Assembly (NCBI GenBank): GCA_024233215.1
Contig: JACKPW010000005.1
Span: 62,001 to 126,000 of the forward strand
DNA: 64,000 nucleotides
DNA from: Verrucomicrobiales bacterium
GTDB lineage: Bacteria > Verrucomicrobiota > Verrucomicrobiia > Limisphaerales > J093
Direction: 5' to 3'
In this document: one piece after another, positions 43,601 to 51,296 of the stretch
Position numbering within the stretch: position 1 is the stretch's first letter
Layout of the letters: every line of letters starts with the position of its first letter
The notes under the pieces: model-generated
What the model was told of the DNA's origin: nothing
Databases searched by the model: none
What the model saw: the letters and a program-made list of their open reading frames with translations, nothing else
Made by a program: the position numbers and the translations under genes

Positions 43601-43937
43601 CCCGCTGCAGCGTGCTGTCCTCGGAGTACGCGGTCAGGAACACCACCGGCAGCCCGAACCGGGTCCGGATCTCCAGGGCGGTGTCAATGCCGTCCATGTC
43701 CCCCTGAATCCGGATGTCCATCAGGATCAGGTCGGGTCGTCGTGCCTCAACGAGCCGGAGGGCATCCCGGCCGTTGGCGGTTGTCCCCGCCACGGCATAT
43801 CCGAGCACCTTCAGGTGGGCCTGGATGTCAAGTGCGACGATGGCCTCATCCTCCACCACCAGGATTGAGGGGGGGGCATTCGTGGCGGGCGCGGGCCCGG
43901 GCGGTGAGTTGACGCGGTCGGAGTCGGAGGTCGTCAT
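40653..43937 (-). CDS. Hybrid sensor histidine kinase: REC-GAF-PAS(x4)-HisKA-HATPase
   Basis: 1094 residues, no membrane segment. An N-terminal receiver domain (about 24-140) has D30/E31, phospho-acceptor D74 (LILMDIRI), T102 and K124. It is followed by a GAF domain (about 150-320), four PAS/PAC units (about 335-835, each ending in a D[VI]TE/DVTDRK-type linker), a dimerisation domain with H861 (LAGGVAHEINNPVNG), and an HATPase (NRLQQVVMNLMTNARDAL, DHGAGIPEE, GTGLGLAISHGIV). The receiver at the N-terminus suggests it accepts phosphate from another kinase, most simply the product of the overlapping upstream gene (ATGA), before autophosphorylating. Its output partner is not encoded next to it. 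Confidence 0.92.
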   Translation of the reverse strand: MTTSDSDRVNSPPGPAPATNAPPSILVVEDEAIVALDIQAHLKVLGYAVAGTTANGRDALRLVEARRPDLILMDIRIQGDMDGIDTALEIRTRFGLPVVFLTAYSEDSTLQRAKLAEPYGYVLKPFEERELKSIIELALYKHGAEQEILRLNRLYATLSQVNQAVVRVRHRQELFDESCRIAIEFGGFQLALVRWHNPETKDLETLASAGEALRVLQEESESPETPDSQATLCDQAFSSDCTRVVRDLLNEPGLGHQAARLQRAGLHAGAVLPIRFAGAPAGVLAVFSAQANAFQDREIGLLEEMATDISFALDNLAAEERRRQAEEALATSERKFRSIFESMANGSCYNEIVCDPAGKPLDYRILDVNPAHQPILGVNREQACGNLASEVYGEPPFLEVFAGVAESGQPVTFETWFPHARKHLRVTVSCPEKGRFTTLFSDITEEKLRVEELARLRADLEKAQEVAHVGSWGAESPDQGVLTWSAETYRIFGLEPEAFDDRVETFLKYIHPDDRDRLVRAAEAAWRDDVPYDIEHRLIRPDGSVRWVHEMAQIERDEAGHPIRMVGVVRDVTEHREARARLRLQGTALQATANTVMITDRDGHIEWVNAAFERMTGYPTAEVIGKKPSLLKSGRQDSGYYQELWTTILAGKVWEGEMINRRKDGSVYIEESTITPLSDADGRISHFITIKQDVTDRKQADERLRAESAFRRSIIEHAAEGICVWEPIDEAPGAHFSVWNPRMIEMTGYTMEEINRQGWTETMYRDPEEQARAAIRMRKAIDTDCRGSIEVTLTHKDGNPRTVILSYRRLDSDETRQRLLVMMIDVTEQRRIERERREIEAQARHRERLAALGTLAGGVAHEINNPVNGIMNYADIIGEGLPADSPLREFVNEIQHETHRVTEIVKNLLSFARQDQAPPHPTSIPEIVEGTLSLVHALFKRDHIHLKVHLDPDLPRLTGHGNRLQQVVMNLMTNARDALNQRFPGHDLEKQLHVEAHSLEREGQTWVRLTVEDHGAGIPEEVRQQMFEPFFTTKGREEGTGLGLAISHGIVKEHGGEIRCESEPGRFTRFHVDLPADAPPPPETPGAPVPPGTA

Positions 43938-46900
43938 TGCGTTTCTGCTTGGAAGGTCACACGGAAGGAAGTGTCGGGCTCCCTTCGGATGTCCAGGTTG
44001 CCCTGCAACTGGCGAACCAGCGAGGAGACCAGTTGGAGTCCGAGGGTGGAGGTGTCCTCCGGATCGAAATCCTCCGCCAGGCCCACCCCATTGTCGGTGA
44101 CCTCGAACTCGACCGGGATACCGGTGTCCGTGGCCCTGGCGGTGCGAAGGCTGAGATTGATGGTGCCTTCGCGGTCGGCGGGAAAGGCGTGTTTCAGGGC
44201 GTTGGACACGAGTTCATGGATGAGGAGCCCACAGGGAACCGCCTGGTCGAGGGACAGTTCCAGGGGCTGGAGATCCTGGTGCAGGTGAACGCGCTGGAGG
44301 AGCCTGGGGTCGGACGAGCGCAGGATCTGGTTGCAGACGCGTCCGATGTAGGCGGTGAAGTCGACGCGAGCGAGGGAGGTCGAGTGGTAGAGGGTTTCGT
44401 GGAGCAGGGCCATGGAGCGTACGCGGGAGCGGGTGATTTCCAGGGCTTCCAAGTCATCGGCGTGCCGGGTGCGCGCCGCCTGCAGATTGAGGAGGCTGCT
44501 GACAATCTGGAGGTTGTTCTTGACCCGGTGATGGACCTCGCGGAGCAGGGCCGTTCGCTCTTCCAAGAGGTGCCGGAGGGACTCCTCCCCGCGCTTGCGT
44601 TCGGTGATGTCATTGAGGCTGGTGAGCAGGCACTCCTCCCCACCGATCTGGATGGTGTGGGCGGAATAGAGGCCGGTCAGGATCCGGCCGTCCTTGGTGC
44701 GAAAGCGGTGTTCCTGGTCCACCACGGTGCCTTCATGCGCGATCTGTGCCATGACCCCCTCGCGCTCCGCCGGATCCGCCCAGAGGTCCAGCGCCAACGA
44801 TGAGTTCCCGAGGGCTTCCTCGCGGGAATAGCCACAGGCCCGGGTGAACGCCTCGTTGACCTCGAGGAAGGCGCCGTCGCGCAGTCGGGTGATGGTGATG
44901 GTGTGGGCACTGGCCTGGAATGCCTTGATGAACTTCTCCTCGCTTTCGCGCAGACGGCGCTCGGCCCCCTTCTGCTCGGTGACATCCAGCGCCAGGGAGA
45001 GGATCACCCGACGGCCGACGTGGAGTCGTCCAAGCGGGGAGGTCTGAAATGCCCAGATGCGGGTGGAACCATCCCTGGCCCGGATGGTCCACTCACCGTT
45101 GTCCATGGTGTCGTCCGCCTCAAACAGCCGGTCGATGTAGAGCTTCTTTGGCCCGACCCGTTCTCCGTAGGCCCGCTCGGTCCAGTCGCTCAGGGTGGGC
45201 AGGTCCTCGCGGGAGTAGCCTGAATAGTGGGTCCAGCCGCGGCTGAGCATCAGCACCTGGCCTTCCTCGTCGTGCAGCATGACGGGAATGGGGAGTTCCT
45301 CAATCGCCCGCCGGAAGCGTGCCTCGCTTTCCCTTAGCCGGTCCTCCATTTCCTTGCGATGCGTGATGTCGACGCTGTAGCCCACCAGGCCGGTGATGCT
45401 CCCGCTTTCGTCCCGCAGGGGCAGCTTCGAGGTCCGTAGCCGCACGCGTTCGCCGTTGGGATTGATGAACTCCTCCTCAACATCGAGAATGGTGCCGCCT
45501 TCGTCGATGACCTGCCGGTCCATCGCCATCTGTCTGTGGGCCTGTTCCGGGGGGTACACATCGAGGTCGGTGCAACCCAGCGCCTCCGCTTCGCTGGAGA
45601 GCCCCATGTTGCGGACGTCCCCGGAGTTGGCCAGGAGCTTGCGGCCGTCCCGGTCCTTGACGAAGATGCACAGGGGGAGGTGGTCCACCAGCGTGCGCAG
45701 AAGGGTGCGTTCACGGGCGAGTGCGGTTTCCACCTCGATTCGTTCCAGAGCTCCGCTGCAGTAGGCCGCCAGGTTCTCGAACGTGCCCAGGTCCGCTGAG
45801 GTGAAGGCGTTGGAGGTGTAGCTTTGGAGCGACACCATTCCCACGCTTCGGCCACCATGCCGGATGGGAACGTACATGATCGACGCGGAGAACCGGCGAG
45901 TGTCGCCGAAAGGAACCCCCTCGTTCGCCTCCGGTGACGAATCGGAGCGCAGCACGAGCTGAGCCCCATGTTCCAGGGTGTGACTCATCCTTGGAGTCCT
46001 TTCCTGGGTCTTTTCAGCGGTTTTGATCTCGCGTCGTTCCCCTTCGACCACGTCCATGCAGAGCACGGTTTCCGCCGTGTCGGCATCGGGTTGGCAGATG
46101 TCAAAGGAGCCGGCGTCCCAAGCCCACACCCGGTCGGCAGCCGCGTACAGACAACGGGCCACCTCCAGCGGCGTGCGTGCGGCGCTCACGCGGTAGGCGA
46201 GAAAGAGCGAGGCTTCGCGCACGGCCTCCGCCTGCTTGCGCTCGGTGATGTCCTGGACCATGCCGATCAGGCGCAGCGGGCGGCCCTCCGCATCACGCTC
46301 CACGACGGCATTCTGCCGGAGCCAGCGGGTCCGGCCGTCGCGAAGGATGCGGTATTCCAGTTCGTGGGTGCGGTCCCCCTTGAGGTTCTCCTGGCTGGTG
46401 CGCAGAATTCGGTCCCGGTCTTCGGGATGAACCCGTTGGAGAAAGGTCTCGGGACGGCCATCGAACTCCTCGGGTCGGAGACCGAAGATGCGGCAGGTTT
46501 CGTTCGACCAGGCGATTTCGCTGTCAGGTTTGACACCGGCGATCCAACTGCCCACACGACCGATCGCCTGGGCCCGCTCCAGGAGTTTCCGGCTTTCCTC
46601 AAGGGTCTGATGGTCCTGCTGGCGCTCGATGGCCGCCGCCAGGGTGCGGGCCGCGGTTTGCAGAGCCCCGACCTCGGGCTCGCTCCAGTCGCGTTCCTGG
46701 CGGCATTCGTCAAAGCCCAGAAACCCCCAACAGGTCCCCCGGACCGTCACGGGCACCACCACCAGCGAGCGGATGGCCTGCGCGATCAGGAGTTGCTGCT
46801 CCGACTCGGGGAAGTCACGCACATGCCCCTTGAGCACTCCGCCGCGGTCCAGTGTCTCATCCCAGCGGCCGAATCCGGCCGCCCGCGTGGGGAGGTCTTG

Positions 46901-49444
46901 CAGGTCGGGATTGCCGATTTGGGGTTTCGTCCCTTCCGACACCCATTCGTGGTGGAGCGACGCCACGCGCGTGCCGTCGCTCTTCAGCTTGTGAACGAAG
47001 ATGTAGGCCCGACTTACGTCCGCCGCCCTGGCCAGGTGCTCCAGCACCCCGCCCACGGTCGACTGCCAGTCCGGCTGGGTCAGCCAGCGCGTGGAGGCGT
47101 CACTCACGGCCTGCAGGATGGCGTCGCGCCGGTGCATCGCCTCAGTGGCACTCGTGCGTTCGGTGATATCGGTGATGAAGCCTTCGAGGAAGAGCAGGGT
47201 TTCCTCCGGGGAGAACACTCCCCGGCCGCGTTCCCACACCCAGCGGGTGGACCCATCCCGGTGTCGAATGCGGTAGGAGAGTTCGAATGCCTCCCCACCT
47301 TGCAGCGCGGCCTGCACAGTATCCCAGACGCGCTGGCGGTCGTCGGGATGGATCAGTTCACCGTAGGCCGGTTGGCTGGCGGTCAGATCCGCCGCCGTCC
47401 ACCCGGTCAGGGCGGTGCAACCTTCGCTGACAAATGCCATCGGCCATTCGGGCCGGTTGGCGCAGCGATACGCCATGCCGGGGAGGTTCCCCATGAGCGT
47501 GCCAAGCTGGCGCTCGCTTTCACGGATGGCCTGCTCTGCCTGTTTGCGACCGGTGATGTCCGCGAAGATGGTGGCGAACCGGCCGGGTCGTGGGGCACAA
47601 ACCGAGATGGCAAAGTGACGTTGCAGTGGGGCAAACCAGGTTTCGAACGAGAACGGGGTGCCAGTTTGAACCACCGAGGCGTAGGTGTCCAGAAAGGGCG
47701 GAGGAGCGTGGCCATACAGGGCGCTGCCGAGTTGGCCCCGGGCCGCCGTTGCCGGCAGTCCCGTGTGCTTCTCAAACGCGGGGTTGACGTCGATGATCCG
47801 GTAGTCCACCGGTTGCCTTCCGGCTTCATCCCAAACGAGTTCGTGGAGCGCCACCCCTTCGGTGAGGGTTTCAAAAAGAGACCGGAATCTGGTTTCGCTT
47901 TCCTCCAAGGCACGCTGGGCCCGCAGGTTCGCGGTGAGGTCCACCCCCAGACAGGTGATTTCCACCGGGGTCCCCGAGGAGTCGCAGGTGACCGTGTTGG
48001 ACCAACCGACCGTCAGCGACCGGCCCTCCCGGGTGAGGATCGGGTTGACGTGATGCCCGAGGTCTTGGAGTCGGCCCGTGGTGACAGTGTCCTGGAACAC
48101 ACTCCGGATTTCCGTCCGAACGTCCTCGGGGATGAAGGTGTCGAACCAGTCCCGCCCCACCGCCTCGGCCTCCGTCCATCCGGTGAGTTCGAGGAAGTGC
48201 TGGTTGGCGAACACCAGCCGTCCCCGCAGATCCAGCGAGATGCCGATCTGGGGAACGTCCTGGAGCACTCGCTTCCACCGCTGCTCGGACTCCAGCAGCC
48301 TCTGCCTGGCGCGAAGTTCCTCCTGCAGTTGCCGCTCCCGACGGAAGCGCCAGAGGAGGGCGGAAGTGAGGAGGGCGGCGATTCCCAGTCCGTAGTATTC
48401 CCCTCCGAGCGCTTGAAGGGCCACCTGGAGGGGGACGATGACCTGTTCCTGCCTTCGGGTGGCGACCACGAACCACGGGGAGTCCTCCACCTCCTGGACT
48501 GCGGCGATGACGGACTCGCCCTGCGGGTCCGTCCCCACCACGGTTCCGGTTTCGCCGAACAGCACCATCGTACTCACCTGATCCACCCCTCTCCCGAGTT
48601 CGCCCGGCGCCAGGGTGGCTGCGAGGGGAGTCGGCCCGCCGGTGAGGTAGACCACCTGCTTTCCTTCCCGTCGGGCCACCCAGATGTCGCCGCTTTCCTC
48701 CTGTCTGGGCCGACTGTTGTTGGACGGCAGCAGAATGCGGGTGGCATCGGCGTCCAGTATCAGGACCGCCGCACACCGATCTCCGGGTTGGGATCCCCTT
48801 CCGGCGGCCGGCACATCCCCGCCGGCTCGCGTCACGAACGGGGTCAGCAGGCACAGGTGGGGCGGGTTGCCTCCGCGGACGCGCCCGGTGTCCAGGACAA
48901 CGAGCGACTGTGAGTCCGCGGCCCGTCGGGCGGCATCCAGGGTTTCCGGGGAGAGCTCGCTGGACGCGTCGGACGGATGCACCAGTGACGTGCTGAGGGA
49001 TGCATCCAGCAACAGGACCCGCTCGTAGTTCCCGGAAGAGAGCAGGCCGTTGAGCCAGCCAGTGAACATTTGACGCGTCGACTGGATCCCCGGTTCACTC
49101 AGGAAGTTGAGTGCGCGGCGGGCGACGTAGGGGGTGGCCTGCACGGTGGCCGCATCGGCCAGCCGTTCCTGGCGCCAGCGCTCGATCCGTTGCGCCTCCA
49201 GTTTCGCAACCAGAGCCAGATGCTCCTCGACGTCACGCTGGTGCTGTTGCTGGTCCCGGCGAAAATGGCCGTAACCATAGAGCCCCAAGGTGGTCAGGCC
49301 CAGCAACACGATCAGTACCAAAAAGCCGGCCCATATCCGCCCACCGACGGCATGATTCGAGCTGTGTCCAAGTGTCCTCTGAATCCGCATGCAAGGGTGT
49401 GAACCACGAACAAAATGACAGAAACGTCCACACTTGCACGCCAA
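43934..49444 (-). CDS. Giant multi-PAS membrane sensor histidine kinase (HisKA_2/HWE-like)
   Basis: 1836 residues from ATG at 49444; an internal ATG at 49390 (MRIQRTLGHSSNHA) would remove a Cys-rich leader and is a strong alternative. A transmembrane segment (WAGFLVLIVLLGLTTLGLYG) precedes an extracytoplasmic domain to about residue 345 and a second membrane segment (YYGLGIAALLTSALLWRF). Then come at least seven PAS/PAC units and two GAF domains. The kinase core carries ALLREVHHRVKNNLQIVSSL (His1638/1639), the HisKA_2 type, and a C-terminal HATPase (LIHELVSNALKHAFP, VTDNGVGL, LGLQLVSSLVRQL). The gene overlaps the REC-headed kinase downstream, indicating a two-protein relay. The ligand is unknown; PAS/GAF number suggests multiple small-molecule or redox inputs. 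Confidence 0.92.
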   Translation of the reverse strand: MACKCGRFCHFVRGSHPCMRIQRTLGHSSNHAVGGRIWAGFLVLIVLLGLTTLGLYGYGHFRRDQQQHQRDVEEHLALVAKLEAQRIERWRQERLADAATVQATPYVARRALNFLSEPGIQSTRQMFTGWLNGLLSSGNYERVLLLDASLSTSLVHPSDASSELSPETLDAARRAADSQSLVVLDTGRVRGGNPPHLCLLTPFVTRAGGDVPAAGRGSQPGDRCAAVLILDADATRILLPSNNSRPRQEESGDIWVARREGKQVVYLTGGPTPLAATLAPGELGRGVDQVSTMVLFGETGTVVGTDPQGESVIAAVQEVEDSPWFVVATRRQEQVIVPLQVALQALGGEYYGLGIAALLTSALLWRFRRERQLQEELRARQRLLESEQRWKRVLQDVPQIGISLDLRGRLVFANQHFLELTGWTEAEAVGRDWFDTFIPEDVRTEIRSVFQDTVTTGRLQDLGHHVNPILTREGRSLTVGWSNTVTCDSSGTPVEITCLGVDLTANLRAQRALEESETRFRSLFETLTEGVALHELVWDEAGRQPVDYRIIDVNPAFEKHTGLPATAARGQLGSALYGHAPPPFLDTYASVVQTGTPFSFETWFAPLQRHFAISVCAPRPGRFATIFADITGRKQAEQAIRESERQLGTLMGNLPGMAYRCANRPEWPMAFVSEGCTALTGWTAADLTASQPAYGELIHPDDRQRVWDTVQAALQGGEAFELSYRIRHRDGSTRWVWERGRGVFSPEETLLFLEGFITDITERTSATEAMHRRDAILQAVSDASTRWLTQPDWQSTVGGVLEHLARAADVSRAYIFVHKLKSDGTRVASLHHEWVSEGTKPQIGNPDLQDLPTRAAGFGRWDETLDRGGVLKGHVRDFPESEQQLLIAQAIRSLVVVPVTVRGTCWGFLGFDECRQERDWSEPEVGALQTAARTLAAAIERQQDHQTLEESRKLLERAQAIGRVGSWIAGVKPDSEIAWSNETCRIFGLRPEEFDGRPETFLQRVHPEDRDRILRTSQENLKGDRTHELEYRILRDGRTRWLRQNAVVERDAEGRPLRLIGMVQDITERKQAEAVREASLFLAYRVSAARTPLEVARCLYAAADRVWAWDAGSFDICQPDADTAETVLCMDVVEGERREIKTAEKTQERTPRMSHTLEHGAQLVLRSDSSPEANEGVPFGDTRRFSASIMYVPIRHGGRSVGMVSLQSYTSNAFTSADLGTFENLAAYCSGALERIEVETALARERTLLRTLVDHLPLCIFVKDRDGRKLLANSGDVRNMGLSSEAEALGCTDLDVYPPEQAHRQMAMDRQVIDEGGTILDVEEEFINPNGERVRLRTSKLPLRDESGSITGLVGYSVDITHRKEMEDRLRESEARFRRAIEELPIPVMLHDEEGQVLMLSRGWTHYSGYSREDLPTLSDWTERAYGERVGPKKLYIDRLFEADDTMDNGEWTIRARDGSTRIWAFQTSPLGRLHVGRRVILSLALDVTEQKGAERRLRESEEKFIKAFQASAHTITITRLRDGAFLEVNEAFTRACGYSREEALGNSSLALDLWADPAEREGVMAQIAHEGTVVDQEHRFRTKDGRILTGLYSAHTIQIGGEECLLTSLNDITERKRGEESLRHLLEERTALLREVHHRVKNNLQIVSSLLNLQAARTRHADDLEALEITRSRVRSMALLHETLYHSTSLARVDFTAYIGRVCNQILRSSDPRLLQRVHLHQDLQPLELSLDQAVPCGLLIHELVSNALKHAFPADREGTINLSLRTARATDTGIPVEFEVTDNGVGLAEDFDPEDTSTLGLQLVSSLVRQLQGNLDIRREPDTSFRVTFQAETQ

Positions 49445-49762
49445 AAATCATCCTCGCCGGCGTTTGGGGGCGGGGAGTCGTGACTTGCCGGGGATCCGGG
49501 CCTCCCCAACCCGGGTCGAGTCCGCCACGACGGATGCCTCCAACCGTCCCACACGTCGGGTCTTGCTGGAAGAGGCCCTGGAACGGATCGGCGCAAGATC
49601 CCCAGGTCCGGCGTCAGGCGGTTCGGGCACCGTGACACCTGAGGGCGCACCCCCCCCACCGGGGGGGAGTCAGGATACGGGTGAGCCGGGCTGCGAGGGA
49701 AATGCCGACCGAGCGGTCGCCGAATCAGCCCACCAGGGTTTCCCTCGCACCGTCCGGTTGCG
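49445..49762. other. Intergenic region with a C7/G7 hairpin
   Basis: 318 bp upstream of the giant kinase and downstream of the DUF6263-like gene. No coding frame convinces. CCCCCCC (49651-49657) and GGGGGGG (49661-49667) form a 7-bp GC hairpin with an ACC loop, without a T-run; it may slow polymerase or stabilise the 3' end of the minus-strand mRNA. Confidence 0.45.
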
Positions 49763-50731
49763 TCAGAAGGCCGGGATGTCCTCGATTGCGGTCAGCTTGT
49801 TGTTGACCTCCTGTTTCATGCGGACGGTCAGCTTCTGTCCCATGGCTCCGATGTTCATGCTGAGCGATTGTTCGCCCTGGGTGTCGCGGACCAGGCCGGA
49901 TTCCGCGTCGAACCAGGATTTGCCCTTCATGGTGCCGTTGGTGATGTCCATGGTCATCTGGGCTCCTGGGGTACTCCCGGCTTCCTGGCTGGAGATGGTC
50001 CCGGTGTAGTCCAGCACGGCGCAGGTCAGCCCCTCGTGTGCCGCCCACCCGCTAAATGTATAAGTCATCGCGATGGTGAGTTTGCCGAGCGGTCCGAGGT
50101 CCATGGTCATCTCGAAGGGCCAGGATTCCCCCAGCTTAACCGTCTTGTTGGGCAGTCCCTGTGGCAGCATGCCCATCTGTTTGATGGCATCCTCGTTGAA
50201 CATGCCCTTGAGCATCTGCCCGACGATCGCATTCCCGCCCTGTCCCAGGGAATCCAGCATCGATTGCATACCCTCAACCTTGGTGACCTTGCCGCTGGCA
50301 TCCGTGAACAGCGTGAGCCTGGTCTCCATCAGGTGGTCCATCGTGTCCGCCAGGGGATTCATGCTGCCGAAGACCTTCTTCTTGGAGTCATAGCTCATCA
50401 TCGACGCACCGCCGTTCTTGACGTCCATCTTCATGGCGAGAAAACGAACGCCCAGTTCGTGGCCCCCGTCATCGAGTTGCTTCAGAACATCGACCCCGAT
50501 TTCCTGTTCCTGAGTGATGGATTGGTTCATCGTGCCGGTGGGGGCGCCGATGATCTGCTGGGTTTGGTCAACGCTGACCTTGGTGATGAGGCGTTTGCCG
50601 ACAGGCCATTGGAGTTTGAGGTCGACGGAATCCGGCCCGTCCGCAGCGCGGGTGGCGAGGGCGCCGCACAGGGTCAGGGCACCGCAAAGGAGGAGGATGG
50701 ATGGGTTCGTGAGGGTGAGGGGATGTTTCAT
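49763..50731 (-). CDS. Exported DUF6263-like protein
   Basis: Start at 50731 (MKHPLTLTNPSILLLCGALT), giving a signal peptide ending near ATRAA. 322 residues. The mature part (VDLKLQWPVGKRLITKVSVD, MNQSITQEQEIGVDVL, LGESWPFEMTMDLGPLGKL) matches what I recall of DUF6263: secreted beta-rich proteins with repeated 'K..y.....t' strands of unknown function. MLPQGLPNKTVKLGESW is the most conserved-looking segment. Its neighbours give no functional clue. Confidence 0.75.
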   Translation of the reverse strand: MKHPLTLTNPSILLLCGALTLCGALATRAADGPDSVDLKLQWPVGKRLITKVSVDQTQQIIGAPTGTMNQSITQEQEIGVDVLKQLDDGGHELGVRFLAMKMDVKNGGASMMSYDSKKKVFGSMNPLADTMDHLMETRLTLFTDASGKVTKVEGMQSMLDSLGQGGNAIVGQMLKGMFNEDAIKQMGMLPQGLPNKTVKLGESWPFEMTMDLGPLGKLTIAMTYTFSGWAAHEGLTCAVLDYTGTISSQEAGSTPGAQMTMDITNGTMKGKSWFDAESGLVRDTQGEQSLSMNIGAMGQKLTVRMKQEVNNKLTAIEDIPAF

Positions 50732-50908
50732 GGGATCTAGGATTTCTGGCGGTGGCGATTGCCGCGGGACAGATGGCATTCAGGTCCCGGCTCCGGGGTG
50801 CCGATGCCCGTGGGTCTCGCGGAACCGGGGTTGTGAATTGATCGTCAAGCTGGCGAGGGAGGTAATTGAGAGCGGCGCGAAAAGCAAGGACGGAAGGCCC
50901 GTTTCGTG

Positions 50909-51163
50909 TCACAGCAGCCGGCCTTCCCGGCGCTTCGGGCGTTGCAGAAAGAAGTAGATCAGGGAACCGATGACCGGGATGAAGAGGATGACGAGCACCC
51001 AGATGAGCTTGTCATTGCCCTGGCTGCTTTCGTTCATCAGGCAGTCGATCAGCATCCAAAGCCAGAAGAGCGTGCCGGCCAGGGAAAGCAGCATGAACGG
51101 CAGCACGAACAACAGCTCGAAGAAACCGATGAGACCGAGAGTGGGCAGGGATGTCATGATCAT
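50909..51163 (-). CDS. Small PLD-nuclease-N-terminal-like membrane protein
   Basis: 84 residues with two membrane segments (FELLFVLPFMLLSLAGTLFW and LIWVLVILFIPVIGSLIYFF) and a basic C-terminus (LQRPKRREGRLL). The LWMLIDCL...KLIWVLVILFIPVIGSLIYF pattern is the PLDc_N domain, common as stand-alone two-helix proteins of unknown function. It is separated from the DUF6263-like gene by 177 bp. Confidence 0.8.
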   Translation of the reverse strand: MIMTSLPTLGLIGFFELLFVLPFMLLSLAGTLFWLWMLIDCLMNESSQGNDKLIWVLVILFIPVIGSLIYFFLQRPKRREGRLL

Positions 51164-51296
51164 GTCAGGTTTCGTTTAACGCCCCACAGTCAAGCGGAGC
51201 CGGCGACCTGGCACAACTACACCGTCCCCCGCACTTTGTAAAACGGCGGTCGAATCTGCTTCACCGCCTCGCGTGGCCGCGGCAGTATCCGCCGCC

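Noticed and set aside
40635..43868. 1077-residue plus-strand frame across the REC-headed kinase
   Set aside because: Shadow of a clear histidine kinase read on the other strand.
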